Source of the DNA: Icerya purchasi
Lineage: Eukaryota; Arthropoda; Insecta; Hemiptera; Monophlebidae
Assembly (NCBI GenBank): GCA_039619475.1
Contig: CM077116.1
Coordinates: 370,230,294-370,294,293, forward strand
Length of the DNA stretch: 64,000 bases
Reading direction: 5' to 3'
The notes under the pieces were generated by a model that ran no database searches, was not told the DNA's origin, and worked only from the letters and a program-made list of their open reading frames with translations. The number at the start of each line of letters is the position of its first letter. Within the stretch, counting starts at the first letter, position 1. A program made the translations under genes and the position numbers. Below are positions 33,291-45,119 of this stretch, piece after piece.

Positions 33291-34189
33291 AACATAAAAG
33301 AAACAACGAGTGAAATAAACAGATATAGTGATCCTTTATTTTCCCTCCCTTGTCAAAACATACATAAAAAATGAGAACAGAGTATCACTTTGGATACTTT
33401 CATTGCAAATGTATATTCTTCTGAAACTTGTCGCGAGAAATACGTCTCCAAACTAGAAAAACACCCCAAACTTTATTCACACAGAAAAACGAGTACCACC
33501 CCTTGCTTTAATCAGCACCATCGTTGAAAATTAAGAATGCAATTAACAACACCTTAGAGTGGGGCAATTATCTCGAATGGGAATGAAATAATTCAAATTA
33601 ATGATCGTAATGTGGGGTAACAACAGGTCGTTGTAACTGAAGTCGCCTTTTCTAGTAAGTAGTCACTCGACTGTCCTAGTCCTAACGGTAGAAAAACAAA
33701 ACAACGACCAAGTGTGTACGTCCACGTCGTGCAGCATGGTAACTTCCTTTTCGGTGGGCTTAATAAGGGAGGCTAAAGCAGAACTCACATAATACATGCT
33801 GACAGTAAAACGGGAGAAGTTCACTTGTCGAAGGCGTTCCTATATCATTAATTACTGTTAAGCTTTAACTGCATTTACAACTGGCAGATTGTCAGCAACT
33901 CGCTCGTGACATTCGTGTCCTGGTCGAATTGATCACTATCAATCTAGACTCTAGAGCGAGTAGGTGAGCATCGAGCGCCTTAAAACAGGTTCCTTTCGGC
34001 CAAGGGAGTAAACGCTGGCACTAGGTCAAGGTAAAAATAAAGCTGCCGCACCTCTGGGACATTCCTTAAAAAATATGTCGGAAGTGGTTTTCTGCAGAAA
34101 TGAAGCTTGACTCGAATTCCCCCGTGCCCTCGACGGCATAGAACTCTGCAGATGGAAACATTCACATTGCAAATCCTGGAATAATTCAA
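33291..34189. other. Possible 5' region of a LINE, otherwise nothing seen
   Basis: From about 33650 the base composition becomes less AT-rich and leads into a retrotransposon endonuclease start at 34190. It may therefore be that element's 5' untranslated region. The 77-codon minus-strand frame at 33980-34213 lies in this stretch and has no recognised motif. Confidence 0.4.
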
Positions 34190-34310
34190 AGTCACACCAG
34201 CGTAAAGAATCATATTTTTAATGTTAGCACATGGAACGTCGGAACGCTATATGCGGCTGGAAAACTTCACGATGCTATTCTATAGATAAAAAAGGTGAGA
34301 TTGGAATAAT
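34190..34310 (+). pseudogene. LINE endonuclease N-terminal scrap (APE type)
   Basis: The plus strand reads FNVSTWNVGTLYAAGKLHDA, then a stop, then IKKVRLE. This fits the opening of the apurinic-type endonuclease of CFDP2-like/RTE-like non-LTR elements (TWNVRTLYxxGKLxxxxxEMxRxxxDILG). The N of WNV is a conserved metal/phosphate-site residue. Only ~30 residues are visible and the sequence then changes character. The same broad family supplies the RT fossils at 2482-3110 and 57078-57735, but these cannot be joined into one element. Confidence 0.72.
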
Positions 34311-35269
34311 CAAAATCTGCTCCTTTTTGTCCTGCGTTGTTACCCATATAATCAAATAGGTTCCCCCTTTGACTGCGTATAATAATTTTCTCTTCAGGTC
34401 TTCTTACTTCGGACAATCACCAAAATTTTAATATTCGATTTTTGAAATGCCTCTATCTCTTCTAACTCAATTAGGCCTTCACTTAAAAAGGTGATCTTAC
34501 ATTCAGAGTGTAGCTATATGAAATTTGTTTTTCATTTTATTTTTATTACTTTTTATATCATTCGTTCGATTTAGTTTGCGCTTAACTAAACTTTCAGTAG
34601 TATTCTTAAATGACGGAATACAGATAGTAAAAAAAAAATGATTAAAAAAATCATTCAATTTTTCTTTTACATTTTTTGAAGTGTTCCATTTTGCCCGCTG
34701 AAAAAATCTCATGGCTATTAAAACTTTTATTTCGGGAATAAAAAACATTAAAAACAACTTCAGGGTTTTTAAAAGGAAAAGAAAAAAACTCGGACTCAGA
34801 GACTACGACCAAAATTATGAGAAACATGGAACATGTTTTAGTTTGATTTTCTGAATGCCGACTTTGTAACTGCTGTTGTTCTGTTGAGAAATTACGAATG
34901 AAGAAATTAAATAAAACAAAGAAACGCAAAAAAAGTGCGGATAATCGTTTTATTTTTCTGTTTGTTCTACAAGGTCGTTAGAAGTAACGGATAGTACGGG
35001 TTTATGATAACTAAAATAACTGAAATAATTTTTCGAATCGATCCGTACAATGTGGCCAATGAAGACTGTATCAATGGGGACGATCCGCCACAAGTAGTCG
35101 ATAGAGCGAGATTTGTTTTGAGCTATAATCCGAACGTTTTCTCCATAAACTGAACCAATGAGCGATTTTGCTTCAGATCTAGATGTTTATATTGCCAAAC
35201 AAAATGATGGATATAGTATTGTCATTTTTCAATAACTTTGAAAATCTCTGCTCCCTTAGGTGTGTAAGC
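34311..35269. other. No gene seen
   Basis: AT-rich. Overlapping minus-strand frames at 34503-34929 are rich in F, N and K, as expected for chance AT-rich frames. Nothing was recognised. Confidence 0.5.
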
Positions 35270-35955
35270 CATCAAATTCAATTCAAAGAAATCTTCAATA
35301 TCGTCAATGCTAGTGCCGGATGTAAACCGTTATAACCAATGCCGCTGACCATTGATAGTGCTTTCGATAGCGCAGATATCACCGCACACTCTTCGCTTAC
35401 TGCCACGCTTCTGTTGAGTTCTAACGAATTTTTGTAAAATTTCATCAGAATATGCGAAAATAACACGCACTATTCGTTTTCTTAAATGGTGACTCCTCCA
35501 GCTCGTACTTTTTCTAACTAAGTGACGCATCAGTAGCCCTTCAGCGCAACTTCCTTGTCGTTGTTGAGCCAAGTTTCAGTTAACGCCATGATCTTGGTTT
35601 CCGGTAGCAGAAAGTTGAGGTGATTAAATTCTCCTTGTGCGCCCTCAAGCTCTGGACGTTGAATGAGAGCAGCAGCGACAGATCTTCGGGACCGACGAGG
35701 TTTAGAAATTTTCTGCACTCGTCGCTTATTGTTCGAAGTCGAAGATTTTCAATACTCGGTTCTTAGTTCGGATACTCGTTTTACCGCTAGCGTGATAAAA
35801 CGTGTGATCTTTATTCTTATTGGTGAGAAACAAACCGTCGAGAGCGGTAGCTCGTGACAATGCTACGTAAACGAGCTCTGTTGATCGTGGATTGTATCGT
35901 ATTCGTAGACGACCGTGTCCTAAGTCTGCGACTTGTGTATCGTTTCATGGCTAAA
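35270..35955 (-). pseudogene. Helitron/Helentron-type Pif1 helicase C-terminus joined to an AP-endonuclease-like domain
   Basis: On the minus strand, from high to low coordinates: TIHKSQ (helicase motif V region) and VVYEYD; one frame over, ELVYVALSRATALDGLFLTN, the motif VI block of Helitron Pif1-like helicases, and KNKDHTFYHASG; then, in another frame, LSLLLSFNVQSLRAHKENL, the start of an endonuclease/exonuclease/phosphatase domain; ETKIMALTETWL, whose glutamate is a metal ligand; EVALKGY; and VRAGGVTI. Helentrons, a Helitron subgroup, carry an endonuclease after the Rep-helicase, which fits this order. Helitron helicases unwind DNA in rolling-circle transposition. Frameshifts and stops make it dead. 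Rep and the helicase N-terminus are not visible above 35955. Confidence 0.82.
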
Positions 35956-38686
35956 GCACGTTCCATGCTAAAAAAAAGAACTAGTATAGTACATGTAATG
36001 TTGTTGTCTGCTTTTTACTTTTAATTTTACCAAATTAAAATAAATTCGTCGCGGGACATACCTTAACGTTGTATTATTTCTCTCCTTTATGAAAATAATA
36101 AATTTATTCCTTTAATAACTACAGCGTAAATCGCACGTGATCGATGAAGAGGAGGGCAATCTCCCACTAAATCTCACTAAACCTCACCAAAGGAAAGAGG
36201 TCCAAATTAAAAGAAAAACAGCTCACGTAATTAATGGATAAACAGCTATTTTAGGAAATAAAATCAACAAGGTCCAATATAATTTAGGCGGACGAAATTA
36301 AAAGTCCGATACTGGCAGAACAAAACCCCAAAAAAACAGACATTTATTTCACACCTTAATTTGGCGTTTAATATTGTGCCTAAACGTACCCATTAAAGGG
36401 AAATTACTCTATACCGCTATCACAAAACTTAGCGAGTTTACGGTTTTACCACAAAAACGTGTAAAGCGACATTTCACGCGAAATGCGCTGATTTTAATGT
36501 TTTCACGAGTATAAGGTAGGGAACAATTTTTTTTTTTAAAATTGCAAACAAAATTTTCTCCATCTTAAAAATGAATATCGTCTTTTTCTTTTTCTCGTCG
36601 GTTTTTTTTTTTTTTTTTTCACTCTTCGTTTTTACATTTCAAACATATTTTATTATTTCCCGCATTAAATCTGAATCTGACAAGAGAAAAAAATTTTTTT
36701 TTTCCTAGCTTTGCTCAGGAGTTCAGATTAATAAAAGAAAATACACGAACGACGCTTTTGCTTATGATCGTGCACTAGAGCATTTTCCATTCATGTTACT
36801 TTTGATAATTAAATTAAAATTATTTCATATAACATACAAAACTTGAACTAATTCAGTTAAAAACCACATCCAGTTTCGCACTGGAACTAATCGCAGTCCG
36901 AACTTACTTTGCCTTTAAACAGCACTATAATGTGACAACGGACGTCTCTTCGGAAGCTCTGCTCAGCAAAAGATACACTAGGCACACCTTTTCCTTCAAT
37001 TTGTAATGTCGCATTAAATTTCATACGTGCCTGTACACCAGCCTTGCGTATAGCAATTGCCATAAACGCTACCTACTCTGTACAGCTGCATTGTACAAAT
37101 AAGTAGTAGTGTCAACGCTCGAAATATAAATACGACCGATAAGAAATAAAATATATGTATATAAATGTGAAAGTTGAAAAATACGCCTACCTCCTGTTCG
37201 CGATATTCTCGAAAACTAGTGGATGAATTTCGATGCAGTTTTCCGCGGTTAATTGGAGTTATTTCCGGCGTGTTATTTTAAGTGGCGGAGAAGAGGGACA
37301 ATATTATTGGTTTCATTGATTACAGCGGTGCCAATTAAAAAAAAAAATTTATTTGCCTCGTCGATTCGGCAACGTATTTTTACAATTTCGCCAATGATCC
37401 TAAATTGCGAAAAAGAAGAAGAAGAAAAAAAAAATTAGAGGAATGTTAATTACAAGATAGGGAGAGTAATATTTTCACTGAAATGACGTCGTTCCATTTG
37501 TGTCCGAGATATGAAGAAGCGGCGGAAGTATCGAATTAGTCTCGGGCCAAAAACCTTTTTTTATTACGTACGCAACTGCCGTCGATAATTAGCTGAACAA
37601 CGCACGTTGGAAGCGAAAAGCAAACAAGCGGTACACCAATAACAGACGTAATAAACAATATACAATTTAAAATGTCGCGACGCTGATGGGGCCGGTAAAA
37701 TGCGGCCAAATGACGTGCAGCCAAAAAAAATACACTCACCTTAGCCCGATCTACGTCAATTTAAATCAGACGGTACTAGTAAAAATGTCAATAGGAAAAA
37801 TGTTTTGGGCAATTTTTTGTTTTTTTTTTAATTTTTCCACACGGGGAATTATAGAGTGGAAATTTCGTGATTTTTCTTTTTTTTTTTTACGGAAAACCGC
37901 GGCACCTACACCTGCTATAAACCGAAAAAAAAAAAAAAAAAAAGATTAAATATTGCGAGCACATTACACGCATTATTACCGGGTCTTAGACCTACTCTAT
38001 GATTTTTCTTGGCACGCGCGTTCAATCGACCCAATGAGCTCTCGAGGGCAAAAATTAAAAACAAATGTTCGCGAGCCACCAAAACGTTTCGAAAAAAAAT
38101 ACGTCACTTTAACGAAGAAGAAAGAAATCTTAGGTTTTAAGTGATACTGTAATAATAGGAAAATTCAACTGAGCGAACTTTGCGCATTTTGAACTTACAA
38201 ATTATTAACAAGTTTTCTTTCTAAACTACATATTCATACGTACACATTATACTTCGCAATAGAACACAAAATTCGAATTCGAAAAGCAGGAAAGATGGAT
38301 TAAACGTATAAAATTCCGTAACGATAGTAGTGTGTTCCGGTTGGTGCGATATCTAAAATTGTCATTTAGAAAAATAAGTGTAATTCATCACGAAACAAAG
38401 ACGTGTATTTTGTCTGTTTTCAATTCACGAATTAACCGAGATTAAATAAACGCGGCATTACTGTTACTTTTTAAAGAAACCAGCCGAAACACACAAGTGA
38501 CCTCAATAAAACAAACATTATTTTTGTTATTCATTTTTAAGAATTTCTCGTTTAATAGAGAATTTTCTAAGGCTCTAACGGATTTGTCCAAACTCCCCCG
38601 AAAGCCCCTAATCAGCAATAAATTTTATCAAAGCCGAAAAAACTAACTAAGTACATACGTTACATCAATGATTTTGTCATTTTCAC
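35956..38686. other. No gene seen
   Basis: AT-rich, with long T and A runs (36522-36536, 36601-36619, 36696-36708, 37874-37889, 37926-37944). The upstream part of the helicase is not readable near 36 kb. Short frames at 37253-38144 contain no motif I recognise. Confidence 0.5.
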
Positions 38687-38798
38687 ACCGTGGGGATGAT
38701 AACGTGTAAATTATGTAATATTTTTCCATCGATTACATTGAAAAATTACATAGTCAGTTAAAAAACCCATTGTAAGAATTACAATCATCCCCGGCGGT
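38687..38798. repeat. Small nested palindrome
   Basis: The outer arms ACCGTGGGGATGAT and ATCATCCCCGGCGGT pair. Inside them TATGTAATATTTTTC pairs with GAAAAATTACATA. The lead-in CATTTTCACACCGTGG resembles TGTTTTCACACCGTGG near 5136-5151, so the two loci may share an element end. It is a MITE-like hairpin with no coding content. Confidence 0.65.
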
Positions 38799-39221
38799 AC
38801 CCAAATTTGAAAAAAGCGAGTGCTGCATATGTATCATACTCATATGCATATCGTCATTCGTTCGCTCGGATTCGAGGGTCGAAACTACCTATCTGCATAG
38901 TCTAACTGTACGGAACAAAATAGGTCCTTCAAATTCAGTAATGCAAACGCGAATTATACACGGGGGATAACGATAAAACCATTATTTTAAACTTTGATCT
39001 ATAATTACTTATATAATGGTATCGCTGAAATGTCCAGCACGACTACCAGCAGTGCCTTTTGTAGACACATCAATGCGATAGTCGACGAAATTTTTCCACG
39101 GAAAATTTCAACCACCGTAAATGATTATCTAAGTGCGTCATTTGAAAGAAAATTTCTCGTTTTCTTTAGAAATAGTATGCATGTAAAAACTGCTCATTTA
39201 AAAACAAATGTAAAAAAGAAA

Positions 39222-39252
<31 letters not shown>

Positions 39253-39359
39253 ACAAACACCTAGTTCCATATTTTCCACTCTGACACAAAATTCAACCGT
39301 TTAAGTTTTAACAAGATACTGCCAACCGGTTTGAAGTTATTCTACGCAAAACATTTAAA
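38799..39359. other. No gene seen; (AAAT)n microsatellite at about 39220-39254
   Basis: An uninterrupted AAAT/TAAA tetranucleotide run of about nine units. The 76-codon frame before it (38994-39224) has no recognised domain. Confidence 0.55.
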
Positions 39360-39960
39360 TACGATTCTTGTTTACGCGTCACTTCTTGTGCCTTCATACC
39401 TATTCGCACACTGTTCGCTTTTTCCTCTTGTTCGACTGTGAAACATTTTTCGCATAACGGAAATAGTAAGTAAATCGGCTATTACGAACCCCTGGCCACC
39501 TTTACATGCACCGCCGTTAGTCTAGCCCGCATCGGACAGCGTAGCCCGCCGCATAATTTGACTTACGCAAAAAAAAACACACATCACCGACACACACGGA
39601 CATTAACGCAGAATGCAGTTCACGTTTCCGCCGCGTCTCGGCCTTAACCGGTTCTCCATCCTTCTCGGCGTCGAATTACGTTGGCCCCTCAACGAAACAA
39701 AAAAAAAAACACACAAACAGCCTCGTTGTTCTTTAAAATTGTTAAACACGAGCGAACCATCACGCGTTGAACTTCCAGAACGATTAGCAGCTTTCCAAGC
39801 TAAAGAACGGCCTCCAAGAACAGTAAGTGCTTCTTCCAAAAAACTGGAAATACTTCTAACCCGAAACTTCGCAGATCGAACCGATCTGTTCCCGATCCGT
39901 TGGCGATCCCCTAGTATGACCTAGAACAACGCGAATCGTAGTCCTCTCGTTCGTTCTCGA
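39360..39960. other. CpG-rich, higher-G+C island
   Basis: Visibly richer in G+C and CpG than its surroundings (for example CCGCCGCGTCTCGGCC, CTCGGCGTCGAATTACG). It holds a 103-codon plus-strand frame (39613-39924) opposite a 78-codon minus-strand frame. Neither shows a known domain or a clear splice pattern. It could be a promoter or first-exon region of a host gene, or simply an old element. I cannot choose. Confidence 0.35.
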
Positions 39961-40508
39961 TAACGCTAGCTGGGGTCACCGGATTAACGTGAAATCGATG
40001 CGTTTAATTTTGTTGCCGTGCTCTGAGTAAAACCCGATGCAAATCTGCCGTGTTTCAGCGAAACAAAAGAATGCGTTAAGAGGACGCCCCCCCCCACGCG
40101 TAATTTCCCCCTTTTTTTTAAAGTGGGTTTTCGCGCTTAACCATTAACGATGTATCCACGGACGGGCTAACCTTCCATTAGAACTGAAATAGTTATTATA
40201 TATAAATATGCAAAAATCTGAAAAAAGTCAAAATATTGTCGATTTTTCAGGGTATTTTTAAATTAGAAGGAAAAAAAAATTTATTTGAAAAATTAGCAGG
40301 TCTCGCGGAGATCGATCGCCCGCCAGTTCTATCTATATAAAAAATTACACACCGCTGGGCTTACACGCTTTTCAGTTTATATACACATTTTCAGTAGTGT
40401 GGTGTTTTCGTTCGCTTTTGAATGCAGTATCGTTGCAACACGCGGTGATGATCTTTGATGGGGGGGGGGGGCAACAAGGAAATTGGCCCAAGAACGGACG
40501 CAAGAGAC
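39961..40508. other. No gene seen; likely 3' flank of the LINE copy that follows
   Basis: Contains a C run near 40087-40095 and a G run near 40460-40470. As the LINE at 40509-41260 reads leftward, part of this stretch may be its 3' untranslated region. No motif was recognised. Confidence 0.4.
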
Positions 40509-41260
40509 TCAGATCGTTACACGATCAGAGATAGCCGACAAAAAAGAATCAGGAGCTTGAACAACAGAAAGAGAAGGAAGAGAAAGAATGAACGAAGCAC
40601 TGTATGTAGTGGGAATACCAATTTGTAAAAAAAAGGAGTAGAAAAAAGCTTGATCGGTTGCAAGAGACGAACATCTGAACATTATGTGATCGGGATCACA
40701 AACAAATTGGATATTGGAGAGGTGCCAATAAGGAAACGGCGCAAGAGAGCAACGGAAAAACCAAGGATGGAAGCAAACTGTGCTCAAAGCGCAGGCGGCA
40801 AATCGCAGAGAGGTTAGAGCGACGTATGGACGGAAAGTCAAAAAACCAGGGGAAGCGCAGAAGGGAGGGCATAAGAAAAACAAATCCGGGTTGAAGAATG
40901 AGGAGACTTCAAACCGTAGTTTGGAATGAGAAGCTGCAGACGGAACGGTAATATTGGAAGAAGAGAAAACAGGAAGGAACCTACCGGGAGAAAAAGATAA
41001 CCGAGCGAATGAATCAACTAACACTCATTACCCTCAATTGCAGGCATGATCAGGGATCCAAAAGAAGTCCGTTCGGATTAAGTGAGAAAGGAAAAGATGA
41101 CGAATCAAGAAGCGAATAAGAAGAATAACGTAGTCGGTTGAGTGAGGAGGGGGAGGAGATGTGATAGTCTGCAGCACGCTTTGAGCTCCGACAGGATAAA
41201 GAGATTGCGAGAGACAGGTAAGGATCTGACAAAAAAGAAGGGCACACAGAATAGCAACTG
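40509..41260 (-). pseudogene. Non-LTR retrotransposon RNase H and C-terminal region, copy 2
   Basis: Second copy of the family at 22890-23830. The minus strand shows the RNase H closing block as WIPDHA, then AIEGNE in the next frame, then VDSFARLSF. A 171-codon open frame (40509-41024) follows, with HPWFFRCSLAPFPYWHLSN and the CxxxH...C knuckle VCDPDHIMFRCSSL. It finishes at FLSAISDRVTI before a stop. The equivalent knuckle in the other copy is CDPGHVLFECSNL. The N-terminal part of RNase H (about 41050-41250) is heavily eroded. The long open tail is the best-preserved coding stretch in the window, but it is only the C-terminal end of a polyprotein and upstream frameshifts make it dead. Confidence 0.8.
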
Positions 41261-42602
41261 AAGCTGTAATATTAGCGACGCGGGTCGTAAAACAATAAGA
41301 ATAACGCGAGGTTAATTGAATTTTACTCTTCCATAATTATTATAGAAACATTATAGTTTTTTGTTTTTTTTTTAGGACGGGTACATGAACCGATAGCGAG
41401 GCCCGAAGGATCGAGTTTACACCTGTATATAAACGTCCTCTGATCGGCTGTGGAAGGATCGGTTTTAAGTACGTCGTTTTTTTTTCTTTCAAAATGAAAT
41501 ATGAGCGCGACAAAAAATGTTCGCAGCAGATTATATATTTGTTACAAAAACCAGGATAACGTTTTGGGATCCTCGTCGAAATTTCAAAGAAGGTTTCTCG
41601 CCGCAGCAATTATCGCACGGCTCTTTCAAATGCTAGTTGCTATTGTCAAGTGTAGCCCTTTTTATTGATTACTATTTCTGCTCCGATTCACTTAATTACG
41701 TAATAGCGAAAATATCGTTATTTATCTCTTAAATGTAGCGCGGTCAACTGAGTTATATATATTATTCACTGAGATTATCTTTCTACGCACGTCATTCTTC
41801 TACCGCCTGTGTGAAATGTTTAAAATGTACACTTCCCAGCTCGGCGGTCAATGTTTTCATACGAAAAACTCTCCTACTGCAACTAATGTCGATTTAAATG
41901 CCCAAATGTTATATAAACTTTACCCTAATATTATAAAGTTTACCTTTTCGCAATGTGAATATATGTATAGGTACATTTACTTTCTCTGCGGCTTGGCTCG
42001 AGCGATGGGCAGGATGTTTTCATTGTTTTACGTTGAATTTTTAACATTTATAATCGGAAGCGATTCCTTAACAAAAATCGTAAATTAATGTATGCAACCT
42101 CTACACACACCTATTATAGCAGCCCCGCTAAAAAAAAAAAAAAAAAAGAGAAAATTAAAAGATAATTGGCGGCGATGTAATATCGAAAACACTACAATCG
42201 GTGTTCGGTCACTTTAAAGTATCCCTATGCATAATATTATAAAAGATTACGAATTACCGTTGTTATTTTTAGATGCTTAAAAAATATCATCAAATTAATC
42301 GCGTTGATTTTATACAACTAAGTTTAAAGAGCACACCATAAAACCCTATTAAAAAGGTGTTTCATCTTAAAACTGTAGACTTAATTTAGGATCGAAGTCT
42401 GGCGGTAAATTTACACACGCTAAATTCGTACCGCGAGAATAAAAATCTGTCAACGAAATTCCGCCAAAGCACTCGATGGAGAAAAAAAATTCACCAAAGT
42501 AATCCGGCTTCAAGCGGAATTCGTTCATCTGAGACTTCAAGAACTTGGAGAAGGTGCAACGGCGATGACCCAACTGTTTTTGAATGCTAAACTTGCCTAT
42601 TT
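41261..42602. other. No gene seen
   Basis: Frames at 41340-41609 (minus) and 41816-42088 (plus) have no recognisable domain. A run of A at about 42130-42147. The rest is AT-rich sequence. Confidence 0.5.
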
Positions 42603-42792
42603 GATAATTTGGACGTTTTGAACAGTTTGAACATTTTGAATATTTTAGACATATTAAACATTTTGGACATTTTGAATAATTTGGACATTTTGAACAATTT
42701 GGACATTTTGAATATTTTCTACATTTCCAAAATTTTGAATATTTTGAATATTTTCAACATTTTCAACATTTTTAATGTTTTCAACACATTCG
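42603..42792 (+). repeat. 9/18-bp minisatellite (ACATTTTGAA-type)
   Basis: About 190 bp of imperfect 9-bp units such as GGACATTTTGAA and AATATTTTGAA, arranged partly as 18-bp dimers (AATTTGGACATTTTGAAC). Because 9 is divisible by 3, one frame reads as L/I/N/D repeats (LDILN, IFNIF). That open frame (42609-42842) is a by-product of the repeat and should not be called a protein. Confidence 0.85.
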
Positions 42793-44561
42793 GATACGCG
42801 GAAGAAGAATCAGATACCGCAGATAATGCATGCAAAATATAATAGTAACACTTTTTGTAACGATAAACGCAAACTACGTGAACGCGCTAACAATCTGCCT
42901 TTTAGTAAGCGATCGCAACGTATTGTCAGGAGGAAAACGCTATTACAGAAACAGTTTTAGATGTAACGTGAATGGAATTGGAAACGTCAGAAGCCCTTAG
43001 GAAGAGTCCGGAACAGTTAAAACCGAGCAAGCTGTGACGCAGTGAAAACGGAACAAGAAAATCAGCTACAGGAGATTTAGTTGCACATTTCAACGTAGAT
43101 GCAAACGGGTTTCGGTACAAAATAGGTACCAACGAAACTATCTAACACAGGCTTTCGTAGAAAGCGACGAGGCACTTTCCTGGTGGCGCGTTGCTTCGCG
43201 ATTAATCTAAAGTCGCGTGATTATCGAGCGAACGTTTCCGATTTTCAGGAGTGTAAAGCTGCTGTCCGGATGTGACTGGTTAAGTTTGCAACGGATGTAG
43301 TTAGCGTAAAGTTCAAATTAGCCTAAACTGTTTACAATTATCGTCGTCAATCCGTGACAAAATAGTCCGCAGGTGATCGTTTTTTCGCCAGATTTTCAGC
43401 TAATCGCTGAAGAGAGAAGAACATAACCGTAAAAACGTTTCTCCGACAACCTACACGGACCCATTAAATTTCCTTAAAAATGCGCTTAATTTCCCGCGTC
43501 AAACTCCCAAGTGCCGTTAGGAAAAGTTAAGCATTCAGCGGTTACAGACCGATACCGCAGTTGTAGACCTGCTTCGCTCAACTACATTTTCCACACAAAC
43601 TCAAGTGGCTTCCTCTCTTGCCCTACACACTCACAACGCACGTTGTCCCGTTCTTCCAGGCTTTTTTTCGAAAGAAAACTGTAGAACCGTCGGCTCTCAG
43701 CGGAAACATAAGATCAAAGTACTTACGACCGCAACCGCTATTCACCTTTTCCCGGGCACCCTACTATCGGCTCTTCTTCCGCATCTGTCTCGAACATCAT
43801 CGACTGTGCTGCAACCCACTTCTCCACGCGCCCGTTATTCAACCTAATGAAGGGAGCGGGGCGATTTCAGCCGAGTAAAGGTTTCAAATCGTTACGCTTT
43901 TCGTTACATTTCCTTCGTATTATTTCGTCTCGCGTAACAGTCTTTAGAATCCATCGATTACACTGCAAATGTTGCCTTTTAACATAAAGTACACATTTCG
44001 TCTTGGCTGAAATATTTTAGCCGACCAGTCACTTGCAGCGCGCTAGAATCTGTTATCCCATTGCGGTCTAGTTCAGATGGGACACATTTGATCACTATTA
44101 CAGCGCCATCAGCTGGCGATAAAAAGCCCCATACCCAACCGATGTAAATTTTATTAATCTTTTTTATTGAGCAAACTGGCGACATAACGACAGAGTGTTA
44201 AAGCACACAGCCTTCAGATTTACACGACCGTTTGTAATTCAGTCTGCATACAGAATTAAGTCCGATTTTTGGTGTCCTACTTTTCTATCCCGTTTTTTTC
44301 TGATTGCATTTTATTATTCGCTGTAATAATACAGTTTTTCTATGTGGAACAATTTAACATAATTTGTAAACATGGCCAAGTTAAAATTTCGAAGCACGGA
44401 ATTTCCGAATAGATTTTTACATAATAGTTTATTATTTATAGATTCGTTAATTTTCTGTATTTAAATTTCAATGCCAATTTTTTCTTTCAAATAATATTTC
44501 GAAATTTTTTAAGAAAAAATTAGTGACTTCTTAATTTGTTTTTGTTTGCGTAGTAGTTAGT
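42793..44561. other. Moderate G+C, no gene identified
   Basis: 43140-43950 is less AT-rich, with overlapping open frames at 43605-43878. None shows a known domain and no splice structure is evident. 44102-44120 has a short CAGCGCCATCAGCTGGCG motif resembling 63853-63868, which may be chance. Confidence 0.4.
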
Positions 44562-44640
44562 CGTCGTGATAGCCTATTTGCTAGAGCACTTTTAGTTACA
44601 GCGGTCTTTCGGATCCTCGGCGACGGTAGAAATTCCAAAA
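44562..44640 (+). repeat. tRNA-like SINE head (degenerate)
   Basis: GTGATAGCCTATTTGCTAGAGCACTT resembles a tRNA A-box/D-arm segment (TAGCCTAGTTGGTAGAGCACTT in SINEs). TTTCGGATCC further on sits where a B box would be, and CGGCGACGGTAGAAATTCC follows. Spacing and pairing are too poor for a working tRNA. It is a probable SINE remnant. Confidence 0.42.
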
Positions 44641-45119
44641 TAATTAAATAAACCGCTAATAATCACGATGGCAAACATGCATAATAAACGCGCTAGTAGA
44701 TCATAGTAGACAAACATAAATGGGACTATGGTGCATTTGTACATATCGGTAAAAATCAGTTACAATGTCAATTTTAAGTGTAGTGTCTTACAGATATTGC
44801 ATATAACAATTGCATTAGTGTCCGTACGGCTAGAACATACGAATAAGTAGTCGCCTAAGTCCAGAAACTGAGTATGGCACAGTAAAGAGTAGTGCGTGCG
44901 ATTGTATGTTAATTCGAGCTCATCATTTTGAAGAATGCGTCGGTAAATATATACCAGTATGTAATAATAAGCCTTATAATAAGTGACTTGTAAATGACGA
45001 GTCTGCTATTTACGCTTAAATAGGATTTGCGATTGAGTAAGGGATATATGTACCTAGTGAGATAGCTCTATTTGTTTTAACCGAAATGTACTCGATATGT
45101 TTACTGAATCTAATATTAA
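44641..45119. other. No gene seen; upstream flank of an unidentified coding fossil
   Basis: AT-rich but with mixed composition. It could be the 5' untranslated region or LTR of whatever element the following coding fossil belongs to, but no primer-binding site or LTR pair is visible. Confidence 0.35.

Noticed and set aside
42609..42842. Repetitive L/I/N/D-rich open frame
   Set aside because: It is the translation of a 9-bp minisatellite, not a protein.
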